From: Peribacillus deserti
GTDB taxonomy: Bacteria > Bacillota > Bacilli > Bacillales > DSM-1321
DNA: 64,000 nt
Assembly: GCF_016909175.1 (NCBI RefSeq)
Contig: NZ_JAFBFI010000014.1
Location: 1 to 64,000, forward strand
Direction of reading: 5' to 3'
The translations under genes were made by a program, and so were the position numbers. The notes below the pieces were generated by a model, which was given only the letters and a program-made list of their open reading frames with translations, did no database searches and was not told the origin of the DNA. Each line of letters starts with the position of its first letter. Position 1 is the stretch's first letter. Of the stretch, positions 37,179 through 45,559 are shown piece after piece.

Positions 37179-38222
37179 TCACATAAAGGAATGCTTTTCA
37201 TTCAGTCCTTTATCCAGAGAAGCCAGCTCCATTTCAGCCTTGTTAAGTCTGGTTCTCTCATCCTCCTGAACGAGCAGAGTTTCTTTAAGCTGGAATAATA
37301 AGTTTTCGTGAATATTTTTTAAGGAATGAACACTAAGAGAGCCATCTTTAAGAGTATTTACCGCCCTTTTTTGTGCCTCTGATGAATAAAGCTGCCTTAA
37401 CAGAGATACCGTTGTGGAAATCTGGTTCTTCCATAGGGGAATAATAGTCATGATGGAGGACTGAATTTTCTCCGCCAGCACTTGATTTGAATGCTGAATC
37501 ATCCGGATTTGGGCGGCGCTCTGAATCGTAAGTTCCCGGCTGATTTTCAAGTCATAGAGGCGCTTATCCAGCAGTTCAGCAAATTGGACCAGACCGCTGG
37601 CTTCTTGTTTCTTCATGGGGTCGTCCGTATTTTCCGCTGAAGAGTGAAGACTCGGCATCGTTCGACCAATAAGCTCATTCAGTTTTGTCTCGCCGGCTGT
37701 AATATATACATTAAGTTTGTTAAAATACTCCTCGTTACTCTCATAGAGCTTTTCAAGAGCTTTAAATTCGGTAAGAAGAACCTCTTTGCCGCGATCTAAC
37801 TTAATACTCAGTCTATCTATGGCAGCACTAGCTTTTTGAAATCTAGATAAAACTTCCTCAATGGAGGGGGATTTCCTGCCCAGCAGGCGGGCAAAAAAGG
37901 ACGGCTGCACAAGCTTCAGTTCTTTCGGATCTACCTCACTCAGCTTATTCATCAGTTCAGCTATAATATCCCCGATCTCACCAATATCCTTTTTCTGTAC
38001 ATTTCTTAGCATCGCATTAGAAATTGTCACTAGTTCTGACTGAACAGAAAGCCCAAATGAGAGGACACTCTGATGATTTCCTATTTTAATTTGTTCTTCA
38101 AGCATACCGGTATCTGCTTGTTGAGTTATTTCATTTTGTGTTTGATTCTCCTCATGAGGGAAAGCTCTTCTCTCCGGGAAGAGCCCATTAGTATCTAACA
38201 GGGATTTATTTTTGCCGTTCAA
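37179..38222 (-). CDS. yaaN: TelA / toxic anion resistance family protein (YaaN-like)
   Basis: A soluble 347-residue helical protein of the TelA family, linked to tellurite and other envelope stress resistance; its biochemical role is unknown. Family features include FFARLLGRK, SIKLDRGKEVLLTE and LWKNQISTTVSLLRQ. I start at TTG 38222 with AGGTGA upstream; the TTG at 38249 overlaps the stop of the preceding gene without a ribosome binding site. It follows the XpaC-like gene, as in the B. subtilis xpaC-yaaN operon. Confidence 0.82.
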   Translation of the reverse strand: MNGKNKSLLDTNGLFPERRAFPHEENQTQNEITQQADTGMLEEQIKIGNHQSVLSFGLSVQSELVTISNAMLRNVQKKDIGEIGDIIAELMNKLSEVDPKELKLVQPSFFARLLGRKSPSIEEVLSRFQKASAAIDRLSIKLDRGKEVLLTEFKALEKLYESNEEYFNKLNVYITAGETKLNELIGRTMPSLHSSAENTDDPMKKQEASGLVQFAELLDKRLYDLKISRELTIQSAAQIRMIQHSNQVLAEKIQSSIMTIIPLWKNQISTTVSLLRQLYSSEAQKRAVNTLKDGSLSVHSLKNIHENLLFQLKETLLVQEDERTRLNKAEMELASLDKGLNEKHSFM

Positions 38223-38245
38223 GTAATCACCTGCTTTCTCCCATA

Positions 38246-38875
38246 TCAAGGTGTATCATGTGCTGTCTTTATTGTATGCTTGGCCACATCTAACTCGAAT
38301 TGAAGCTGGTTAACATCCTCAGAAAGAATTTGGTATAAATCTTTTTCAATAGAATGACTTAACTCATCAATTGTCCGCCGGGTTTCCAAAAGAGAATGCT
38401 CGATTTCAGCATTCTTTATGGGCTGGGCGGATAGAAAGTTATATCTTTCTGTCAATTCAACGGCAGAATCCAAATGCGAAAAATAGAATTCATTGGCCAG
38501 GTAAAATCGTTTTGGTTCCTTTTTTGTCAGGCTATATATTTTCCTGGTGATTCGAATAAGATCTATTCTCTGTCTTATAGAAGGAATATGCCGAATCATT
38601 ACGAGCGCTTTATTCAAGCGGAAGATTTTTCGTTTAGCTTCATCAAGGTTTTTTTCAATATACTGATATTCTTTCCTTGTAAGTCCGTGTTTTCTTAAGT
38701 AACGGATTTTAAACACAGCAGCGCTTAAGAAAAAGGCGGAAACTCCCAATATAAGAGAAATGGCAATGGACAAAAGAAAGGTTTGTTCAAAGGCAAAAAA
38801 ACTGATTAACAACCCAGCGGCCGCAGTCGGTAAGGCAAGGAACATTGCAGCAAATACAGTTAAAATCCGGTTCAT
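38246..38875 (-). CDS. xpaC: XpaC-like membrane protein (5-bromo-4-chloroindolyl phosphate hydrolysis family)
   Basis: A 210-residue protein with two N-terminal membrane helices (about 5-27 and 31-55) and a helical cytosolic part. Family name comes from an effect on BCIP hydrolysis; no phosphatase motif is visible, so direct catalysis is doubtful. The ATG 38875 has AGGAGT upstream. It is coupled to the TelA-like gene, matching xpaC-yaaN in B. subtilis. Confidence 0.78.
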   Translation of the reverse strand: MNRILTVFAAMFLALPTAAAGLLISFFAFEQTFLLSIAISLILGVSAFFLSAAVFKIRYLRKHGLTRKEYQYIEKNLDEAKRKIFRLNKALVMIRHIPSIRQRIDLIRITRKIYSLTKKEPKRFYLANEFYFSHLDSAVELTERYNFLSAQPIKNAEIEHSLLETRRTIDELSHSIEKDLYQILSEDVNQLQFELDVAKHTIKTAHDTP

Positions 38876-38893
38876 GTAATCGACTCCTGTCAT

Positions 38894-39224
38894 AAACTCT
38901 TTTCATATGAATACGTGTCAATGCGGCAAGAGTTTCAATTCATATCATAAAAAAATAAGGGAAATCCTGTATATCTTTAAAGATACACGATTTCAGCCAA
39001 CTTTTCTATAGACCCATAAATGTAAAATATGCTAAGACTTGAGGCTTATTTACCGACTGAAGACCAACTTCACACACAGGCGTGCATTTGTAATAAAGCC
39101 GCATATATCTAAAAAAATGACACTTACGTTCCCTCTATTTTCGAGATGCTGGCATTCGTTTCTTCTACAACTAGAAAAGACACTTATTCATGTATTGCTA
39201 ACAGAGGTTCTTTGATGCCCTTTT
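38894..39224. other. Gene-free spacer upstream of xpaC
   Basis: 331 bp between divergent control of xpaC and the 3' end of the reductase gene. It holds a small imperfect hairpin (GTATATCTTTAAAGATACAC, near 38971) but no gene, RNA or terminator I can support. Confidence 0.45.
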
Positions 39225-40190
39225 TCATCCATATTCTAGCAAAAGCTTTTCCGATTTAGCTCTTGATACACAGGATAAGATAACAGAATTGGAATTTCTC
39301 TGTTCATCGCTTAAAAATTCGTCGTAATGATCTATTTCGCCTTTTAACACCTTTAGCTCACAGGTTCCGCATCGTCCCGCCCTGCATGAATAAGGTACTT
39401 TCATTCCTTTTTCAAGAAGCGCTTCCAGAAGGGTTTGTTCTTTAGATACAGGAATGGTTTCCCCATTCAGCAGCTCAATAAGAAAGGGAGCGGCAGATTT
39501 AGAAGATCTTGCAGTAAACCGCTCATAATGTACACTTGAGTATGGATACCCAAGCGCAATGGCTGCATCCTTAAAGGACGAAATAAACGATTCAGGACCG
39601 CAAAAGTAAACGTGTGTCCCTATAGGATGATGTTGCAGTGACTCATAGGTGAGCTTTTTCGGAGCTTTTTCGCAAGAAAAGTAAAAATGGCACTGCCTCG
39701 GAAATTTGGATCTTAAAAGGTGATAAAATGCACAGAATTCCCTTGATTTGGCGGCATAATGAAGTTCAAACGACGCTCCTCTTTCACATAGCTCAGCCAT
39801 CATAGACAAAAAGGGCGTAATTCCGATCCCAGCAGCATAGAACACATGATGCTTTGCCCTGTAGCTTAACTGAAAATAATTCTTTGGATAACTGATACGA
39901 AGCTTATCTCCGATTTTCATGTGCCTGTGCCAGTAACTAGAACTCCCTCTGGATGTTTCGCTTAAATGAATAGAAATCTCATAGCTTTCATTATTGTCTC
40001 CATAACTTGTTAAGGAATATGCTCTCTCAAGCAAGCCTTCACTGCCTTCTATATAAGCAGTTATATGGGAACCGCCGCTAAAACCCGGAAGAATATATCC
40101 ATTCTCCGCTGTCAGTGTAAAACGTTTAACAAACGGAGTCTCTATCTGAATAGTCTTAACCACTACAGGAATCGTATTTTCTTTATACAT
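39225..40190 (-). CDS. Flavin/2Fe-2S oxidoreductase, reductase subunit of N-demethylase operon
   Basis: A 321-residue phthalate-dioxygenase-reductase-type electron-transfer protein. An N-terminal flavin domain has ERAYSLTSY, a nucleotide domain has GIGITPFLSM, and a C-terminal plant-type ferredoxin carries cluster cysteines in CRAGRCGTC and later SCVSRA. It passes electrons from NAD(P)H to a terminal oxygenase. ATG 40190 has AAAGGGGAGCGG upstream. It is the third gene of a tight operon after a Cys-rich subunit and a heme N-demethylase-like subunit, and is probably their reductase. Confidence 0.88.
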   Translation of the reverse strand: MYKENTIPVVVKTIQIETPFVKRFTLTAENGYILPGFSGGSHITAYIEGSEGLLERAYSLTSYGDNNESYEISIHLSETSRGSSSYWHRHMKIGDKLRISYPKNYFQLSYRAKHHVFYAAGIGITPFLSMMAELCERGASFELHYAAKSREFCAFYHLLRSKFPRQCHFYFSCEKAPKKLTYESLQHHPIGTHVYFCGPESFISSFKDAAIALGYPYSSVHYERFTARSSKSAAPFLIELLNGETIPVSKEQTLLEALLEKGMKVPYSCRAGRCGTCELKVLKGEIDHYDEFLSDEQRNSNSVILSCVSRAKSEKLLLEYG

Positions 40191-40204
40191 TCCGCTCCCC
40201 TTTC

Positions 40205-40684
40205 TTAAATAATGGCAGGATATCCGAGATATGCATTTCGTAAAGGAGAGTAATGGCTTGAAACTGTCAGCAGCAAACCACAGCAGCTGCATAGTTGTTC
40301 AGCGTGTTTATTTGCCGCTGCGGCCAATTCAGTAATGCTGTGGCAGCGACAGCAAAATAAATGAATTTCTTTGTCACCATATCCTATGAGCTGAACTTCT
40401 TCTTCTGAAAACCCGGCTGCTTCTGCAAGGCACATTATTTGATATAGATACTTCCGGCTCACAGCTATGTACAGGTAACATCCCATTTTCTGAGAAGATA
40501 ACCAAGCCGGTAAGGCACTCTCTTGGTGTGAAAAGTGAAAGATCTCAAAGGGAATATCTTTTGCCCTGATGTCTGCCATGATTTTTTCCAAGAGAGACAT
40601 CCCTATTTCATCGAAACAGAACAAATATTTCCGTTTGCCGGGAATGAAGGCAGCCATTGGTGTATCCCCTGATTCCTGTTTCAC
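40205..40684 (-). CDS. DmmA-like subunit of dimethylamine monooxygenase family
   Basis: A 159-residue protein with a C-terminal pair of Cys knuckles (CCRCHS about 111-116 and CSCCG about 132-136) likely to bind zinc or iron. In sequence pattern and context it resembles the DmmA-like small subunit. It starts at GTG 40684 with GAGGAGAC upstream, two bases after the stop of the heme subunit gene. Its precise role is not known to me. Confidence 0.7.
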   Translation of the reverse strand: MKQESGDTPMAAFIPGKRKYLFCFDEIGMSLLEKIMADIRAKDIPFEIFHFSHQESALPAWLSSQKMGCYLYIAVSRKYLYQIMCLAEAAGFSEEEVQLIGYGDKEIHLFCCRCHSITELAAAANKHAEQLCSCCGLLLTVSSHYSPLRNAYLGYPAII

Positions 40685-40686
40685 GC

Positions 40687-41634
40687 TCAGTCTCCTCTTT
40701 TCATTTTGTCTTTCAAATATTGTAAAACCTGGTCCTTATACATGGAGAGCCCTTTATACTCTGCAATATATTCTGGAAGTTCAGAAAGAATAGAATAAAA
40801 TTGCTCGAGCCATTTTCTATTTTGGCAGAATTCATCTAAAGAAAGCAGATACGTATGTATGGTAAAAAGAATTCCGTTGGTCCGCGGCATCCGCAATATT
40901 TTCTGTACTTCTACACGAAGATAGACAAATTCACCAGCATTTTCACGGGTTACCTTTTTCCTGTCCTTTCCCCACTGATCATAAGTTTCAAGAGACGTGT
41001 CCATTCTGTTTCCTGCCATCAAGGACCAATTTTTTCTTTGCCAGGGGTTTCCCGCTTCAACTCTCAATAGGAAACCTAGAATTCTATCATCCAGTTTCTC
41101 TTCCTTAAAACCTGGTATAGGATTATGGATTTCCTTAAATTTCATTCCTAGGTTAAAGGCAAGCGACCAATTGGCTGGAAAGCAAAGCTGCCCTGCATCT
41201 AAATATAAATCTCCATCGCGCTGCATCATTAAAATTAAATCTTCCTGCACATGCCTTCCGATAAAATCCAATGGTTCATGTGGAAGAGTCGAATCATCCC
41301 CTATAATGAAACTATGATTCTCATTTAATAAAGTGTTGCAAAAAACCCAGTTCTTTCCCTTTTTGTCTAAGGAAAACTTATCAGGATAGCTGTCTGCAAG
41401 CTGCTGGGCAACTATCTCAAGAACCTCCCATTGAGCTTTTTTAGCATAAGGCAGGGATTGAAAGCACCGAGCCGGGGAACTCCCTAAAAGCTTCCGTTTG
41501 AGATTGATTTCCTCAAGGTAATTCGGTGTTATTTCAACACTGCTGGGCTTATCCATTAGGACTGAGTTATTCGAATAGCGGTATACATCATCGTGAAACG
41601 GATATGGAAAGAGGTCTAACTCATTCAGTTTCAT
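40687..41634 (-). CDS. Heme-dependent oxidative N-demethylase-like protein (DUF3445)
   Basis: A 315-residue protein of the DUF3445 family, whose studied members bind heme and oxidatively demethylate secondary amines such as dimethylamine. Family features: the GRHVQEDLILM segment, CFPANWSLAFNLGM and LLRVEAGNPWQRKNW. ATG 41634 has AAGGTGG upstream; the earlier GTG is part of it. First gene of the operon with the DmmA-like and reductase subunits. The amine it uses here is inferred, not seen. Confidence 0.82.
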   Translation of the reverse strand: MKLNELDLFPYPFHDDVYRYSNNSVLMDKPSSVEITPNYLEEINLKRKLLGSSPARCFQSLPYAKKAQWEVLEIVAQQLADSYPDKFSLDKKGKNWVFCNTLLNENHSFIIGDDSTLPHEPLDFIGRHVQEDLILMMQRDGDLYLDAGQLCFPANWSLAFNLGMKFKEIHNPIPGFKEEKLDDRILGFLLRVEAGNPWQRKNWSLMAGNRMDTSLETYDQWGKDRKKVTRENAGEFVYLRVEVQKILRMPRTNGILFTIHTYLLSLDEFCQNRKWLEQFYSILSELPEYIAEYKGLSMYKDQVLQYLKDKMKRGD

Positions 41635-41717
41635 AGCTACCACCTTATTTTTTAAATATTCTATAAACTTATTGTAATAAAAAACGGCTGTTATTTAAAG
41701 ACAGTCTTTCCAGGCAA

Positions 41718-41750
41718 AAAGAAAAAGCATAGCCTGTTGGATATGCTTTC
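41718..41750 (-). terminator. Terminator of the secreted protein gene
   Basis: Stem AAAGCATA/TATGCTTT around 41724-41749 with TTTTTC downstream on the minus strand. Confidence 0.7.
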
Positions 41751-41755
41751 ACAGC

Positions 41756-42226
41756 TTAAGGGATATATTGTTCTGTAATCTTAATGATCGTTCCGTTTTT
41801 CAATTCAATATGGAAAGGGATATCGCGGAATCGCGGCTTTTTCATTTCTTTTTTAAAGGTAGAAAGAGATATTTTTTGCTTCTTAATATCATAGGTTTTC
41901 TCTATTTGGTAAGTTACCATTGTGATCACTGCGTTTTTTGCAACCGGAAGAGTACGGATTTTTGGGTTTACGTTTCGGATGTAGTAATCATCCATTGCAT
42001 AGCATTTGCCCCTGTCCCAGTAGCAGGCTTTATCCTTGTAAGCTTCCTTATTGGCACGTTCTCCTCTGAACCATTGAATGTAATCGGCTTTCACATAAAC
42101 TCCCTTGCTGTTTGTTCCTGCAAAATTAAAGTATGTGGTTTGTTTTTCAGTTGATGATGCAGCCGTCGAGACAGTTGGCATCATTAAACTAGTTATCACA
42201 ATGATCACAGTTAGCCATTTTTTCAA
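41756..42226 (-). CDS. Secreted protein of unknown function
   Basis: A 156-residue protein with a clear signal peptide (MKKWLTVIIVITSLMMPTVS, cleavage after STA or nearby) and a mature part rich in Lys, Tyr and Ile with one Cys pair (ACYWDRGKCY). The TTG at 42226 has AGGAGG about 6 bases upstream; the longer frame adds residues before the signal peptide. I do not recognise a family. Confidence 0.7.
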   Translation of the reverse strand: MKKWLTVIIVITSLMMPTVSTAASSTEKQTTYFNFAGTNSKGVYVKADYIQWFRGERANKEAYKDKACYWDRGKCYAMDDYYIRNVNPKIRTLPVAKNAVITMVTYQIEKTYDIKKQKISLSTFKKEMKKPRFRDIPFHIELKNGTIIKITEQYIP

Positions 42227-42523
42227 AATCGATCCTCCTATTATCAAGCTCTTAATATCATATGAGACTGGCAAAATCATTCATTCCTGTATTTTCTAAT
42301 TACCCTATTTATTTCAAAATATTCTCTTTACTATAAAGACGAGTTAGAAGAAATTAAGTTTCATGTTTTGATAGCAGCCTTTTAAATATTTTTAAGATAA
42401 AATGCTTGCCTCGTCTCCATTCAAGCCGTGATGATTCTTGTATTTTCGACATAAAATATATCAAACGAATGATAAAATAACACCTTTTTTCACATAATAA
42501 GGAAAAAAGCAGAGGTGAGTACA

Positions 42524-42739
42524 GTGGGATTGTTAAGTAAATTCTCTGAATGGAACAATGCAAGACATGAGAAGTTTTTATCTGAAATGCAGGCCTCAGG
42601 CTCCTGCCCTGACTGCCGGGGACGTGGTTTTAATTCCTATTCTCCAAATGAGTTTTATTATTCTAACGTGTATGACTGCTCAGGGTGCAATGGCAGCGGA
42701 TTATATTCTGACTGGGCTGAATCCCAGGGAGAAATGTAG
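42524..42739 (+). CDS. Small DnaJ-like zinc-knuckle protein
   Basis: A 71-residue protein with CPDCRGRGF and CSGCNGSGL, two CxxCxGxG motifs as in the DnaJ zinc-binding centre. It has no J domain, so it is not DnaJ. GTG 42524 is used with GAGGTG 6 bases upstream. Similar short Bacillus proteins are often misnamed methionine aminopeptidase. Function unknown. Confidence 0.75.
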   Translation: MGLLSKFSEWNNARHEKFLSEMQASGSCPDCRGRGFNSYSPNEFYYSNVYDCSGCNGSGLYSDWAESQGEM

Positions 42740-42757
42740 CAAAGGCGCTCTTTTTTG

Positions 42758-42790
42758 AGCCTCTCCTTTATTAGGAGGGGCTTTTAAAAA
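42758..42790 (+). terminator. Terminator of the zinc-knuckle gene
   Basis: 8-bp stem GCCTCTCC/GGAGGGGC (one G-T pair) with a TTTATTA loop, then TTTTAAAAA. Confidence 0.75.
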
Positions 42791-42887
42791 TGCTTTTCTT
42801 TTGCCAGAACCCTGGATTTTATCAGAAAATAGACACAGGCAGGAAAATGAATATACATGTTTATAATATGTTAACGGAGGTTATTAG

Positions 42888-43751
42888 ATGATTGGATTTA
42901 TCGGTCTCGGCATTATGGGCAGCCGTATGGCAAATAATCTACTTAAGAACGGTTATAAGGTGATCTTATATAATCGTTCAAAGGCTAAAGCAGATCCTCT
43001 TTTAAAGGAAGGCGCCATTTGGGCCGACTCCCCCCGGCAGGTTGCACAGCAGGCTGATATCATTTTTACCATGCTTGCAAATCCTCAGGTAGTAGAGTCT
43101 GCTGCCCTTGGAAAAGATGGGTTTTTAGATGAGTTTCCAGAAGGCAGGCTATGGGTGGATTGCAGTACAGTAGATCCATCCTTTACACGAAAAATGGCAG
43201 AGGAAGCATCGAGACGCCACATCCGTTTCTTAGATGCCCCGGTTGCCGGTTCGAAAATTCCGGCTGAAAAGGGTGAATTGGTGTTCCTCGTCGGGGGAAA
43301 TAAAGAAGATTTGGAAGAAGCAAGGCCAATGATGGAATTGATGGGTAAAGCCATCCAGCATCAAGGGGAAAATGGAAAAGGCTCTTCTATGAAATTAGTG
43401 GTTAACCTCATGCTTGCGCAATCAATGGCAGCCTTTTCAGAAGCCCTGACACTTGGAGAATCAATGGGGCTAGATAAAGAGACGGTTATGAATACTCTGC
43501 TTGGCGGAGTTACAGCAGCCCCTTTTCTAAACAGCAAAAGAGACAAACTCCTGTATGGTGACTATGGAGCTGAGTTCCCGCTTGAACATCTGCAGAAGGA
43601 TTTACAGCTCGTGTCGCAGGCAGCCTACGAACATCAGGTTTCCCTTCCTATTGCAAATGTCACAAAGGAAATTTACGGGTTAGCTAAACAATTTGGCTAC
43701 AGTAAGGATGACTTCTCTGCCATTTATAAGTTTTTAAATACAAAGGAATAA
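42888..43751 (+). CDS. yfjR: NAD(P)-dependent beta-hydroxyacid dehydrogenase (YfjR-like)
   Basis: A 287-residue member of the 3-hydroxyisobutyrate/tartronate-semialdehyde reductase family. N-terminal GFIGLGIMGSRMA (3-15) binds the cofactor; DAPVAGSKIPAEKGEL and the catalytic Lys in GKGSSMKLVVNLM are present. AACGGAGGT precedes the ATG. Substrate unknown; succinic semialdehyde or glyoxylate are typical for relatives. YfjR is the best B. subtilis match by memory, and other yfj-type genes lie later in the window. Confidence 0.85.
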   Translation: MIGFIGLGIMGSRMANNLLKNGYKVILYNRSKAKADPLLKEGAIWADSPRQVAQQADIIFTMLANPQVVESAALGKDGFLDEFPEGRLWVDCSTVDPSFTRKMAEEASRRHIRFLDAPVAGSKIPAEKGELVFLVGGNKEDLEEARPMMELMGKAIQHQGENGKGSSMKLVVNLMLAQSMAAFSEALTLGESMGLDKETVMNTLLGGVTAAPFLNSKRDKLLYGDYGAEFPLEHLQKDLQLVSQAAYEHQVSLPIANVTKEIYGLAKQFGYSKDDFSAIYKFLNTKE

Positions 43752-44140
43752 ATCTGAGAGATTGTCCTCTTTGATTTATTTCATGAATAATGAGCCGCCG
43801 TCTATATTTATTAAAGCGGCTGTAAGACCGCGATGGTTTTACGGGTAAAGAAATGTATCCATTTTTTCGGAGTAATAAAGCATCAGTTGAGGATTTTAAG
43901 GAGTATAGCACAACTAGGCTTGTCTCTGTTGCATTTATGCTTTAGTTTTTGAACTTTATGCTTATGTGTTAAAGTTTTATGCTTATGCTATTAATACTGG
44001 GATTAGTCTAATAGTTTATACTTTTGTTTAAAGCTGATGATTTTATCCTCGAGCTAATGCGGATTACTGGTTTAACGGCTGCCATGGTATAGAACTAATT
44101 GTTCCTTACTTTTTAAAGTTCAAGTATAAAATTAGAATCC
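43752..44140. other. Gene-free spacer between yfjR and the siroheme genes
   Basis: Contains a stem AGCCGC/GCGGCT (about 43791-43825) and tandem array B. Short frames here have no ribosome binding sites. Confidence 0.5.
43935..44060. repeat. 21-bp tandem array B (TTATGCTT family)
   Basis: Clear units start at 43935, 43956 and 43977, exactly 21 bp apart, with TTATGCTTAtG at the head. Diverged units follow to about 44060. Same family and orientation as array A. Confidence 0.75.
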
Positions 44141-44142
44141 AT

Positions 44143-44177
44143 GAAAATTGGGGCCTCCTTCTTGAAGTCCCCAATTT
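44143..44177 (-). terminator. Terminator of the sulfate/siroheme operon
   Basis: 9-bp stem AAATTGGGG/CCCCAATTT (44145-44153, 44169-44177) just past the last gene of the operon, with a short T tail. Confidence 0.75.
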
Positions 44178-44179
44178 AT

Positions 44180-44806
44180 TTACTCATTCATCAGTTTCAT
44201 TCTATAAAGCTCTAGCTTTTTCAACATAACAGTTTGAGCCTGAATATTCGTCCTATACTCGTCCTCCAGAAGCTGCCATAACAGTTCTTGCTTTTCATCA
44301 AAAGAAACAGGCAGATCTTTAATTAATGTACGGCAGGTCCCTAAAAAAGCGGTGTATGGTTCCCATGAAGTATCAAACTGTGCATCCAATTCTTTTTTTA
44401 GTTTCCGAGTTAGCTTGGGACTTGACCCGTTTGAAGTAACTGCTACCTGCAGATGTCCTCGTCTTACAGTTGCCGGAAAGTTAACATTCCCTTCACCTGA
44501 TTCGTCTACTACACAAACCAGCTGATGCGGGGGGAGTGAACTGGCGAGGGCGCTGTTTGCGCTGCGGTCATTTGTAGCCAGAATCACAAGCATTGCCTGG
44601 TCAAAGTCTTCTGGTACCGCTTTACGCTGGATCAGTGAGCAGCCATTCTCGCGGGAAAGCTCAAGCACTTCTTCTGAAAATTCCGGTGCAATAAAAATAA
44701 TGTCAGCCTGTTCCTGTTCAAGGACTCTTGCTTTTCTGGCAGCGATACGCCCGCCTCCCGCAATGACCACCTTCTTACCTGACAAATCAATAATCAGCGG
44801 CTGCAT
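44180..44806 (-). CDS. sirC: Precorrin-2 dehydrogenase / siroheme synthase N-terminal type (YlnF, SirC)
   Basis: NAD-dependent oxidation of precorrin-2 to sirohydrochlorin. The 208-residue protein has an N-terminal Rossmann motif (VVIAGGGRIAARKARVL) and conserved ATNDR and VTSNGSSP segments. ATG 44806 is used with GGGAGG upstream; it overlaps the sirB 3' end by 20 bp. Last gene of the sulfate operon, next to its terminator. Confidence 0.9.
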   Translation of the reverse strand: MQPLIIDLSGKKVVIAGGGRIAARKARVLEQEQADIIFIAPEFSEEVLELSRENGCSLIQRKAVPEDFDQAMLVILATNDRSANSALASSLPPHQLVCVVDESGEGNVNFPATVRRGHLQVAVTSNGSSPKLTRKLKKELDAQFDTSWEPYTAFLGTCRTLIKDLPVSFDEKQELLWQLLEDEYRTNIQAQTVMLKKLELYRMKLMNE

Positions 44807-45542
44807 ATACGGTCCCTCCCTCAAGAAAGGTACGTTCAATTACAATATCGGAAATAGCCTGATGGCGGCAGAGGGGGCCTGTATGAAGAATATCCTGCCC
44901 CTTCTTCTGCCTCTTTTTTACTTCTATATTTATCTCATTTAAAAGCAGACCAGAAAACAGCAGATATGGAATCACGATAACCCGGCCAGGGCTTTCTAAG
45001 CTTATACTCTCTATGCCATCCTGAAATGAAGGTTCTGCTGCAGCCAAATAGCACACTCTGGTTTCATTTACACTGAGCCTGTCCTGAATTCCACTAGTAA
45101 TCTTTTCAAAGCTTTGATGAATAGCCGGGTCGCTGCTTCCTCGGCCGACAATGAGTATAGAATCCGCTGGAGAAATGCTGCCAGCTGAAGTTTGAACCAG
45201 CTCGCAAATTCCGTCCAGTATACGGTCCTGAATTCCAAAAGGATCTGCCATAGAAACACGGACGGCTGGGTATTTATGAATGAGAGGTGCAAGTGCTTCC
45301 GGTATATCAAGCTTTATATGCCCGGCTGCTAAAAGGAAAAGCGGCACAACGGATATTTCCGTTGCGCCTCTTTCTATACAGCGTTCAAATCCTTTGGAAA
45401 TTAACGGAGGAGTCAGCTCTAAAAAACTAATCTCTTGAATGGGAACCTCTACCTGATCCATCACTCTCTGGATAAACTGATTTGCTTCTTCTGCTCCTTT
45501 TTTTGACCGTGTGCCATGGCCCACATAAAGAATAGCTTTCAA
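44787..45542 (-). CDS. sirB: Sirohydrochlorin ferrochelatase (YlnE, SirB)
   Basis: Inserts Fe2+ into sirohydrochlorin to give siroheme. The 251-residue CbiX/SirB-type protein has the metal-binding His in LYVGHGTRSK (about 5-14) and a second in PLFLLAAGHIKLDIP. TTG start at 45542 with AAAGGAGGCG upstream. It overlaps sirC and lies 17 bp downstream of sumT, consistent with co-transcription. Confidence 0.92.
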   Translation of the reverse strand: MKAILYVGHGTRSKKGAEEANQFIQRVMDQVEVPIQEISFLELTPPLISKGFERCIERGATEISVVPLFLLAAGHIKLDIPEALAPLIHKYPAVRVSMADPFGIQDRILDGICELVQTSAGSISPADSILIVGRGSSDPAIHQSFEKITSGIQDRLSVNETRVCYLAAAEPSFQDGIESISLESPGRVIVIPYLLFSGLLLNEINIEVKKRQKKGQDILHTGPLCRHQAISDIVIERTFLEGGTVYAAADY

Positions 45543-45559
45543 TCTGACGCCTCCTTTTA

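Noticed and set aside
36974-37201. 75-codon minus-strand frame downstream of telA
   Set aside because: It runs through the telA terminator and has no ribosome binding site.
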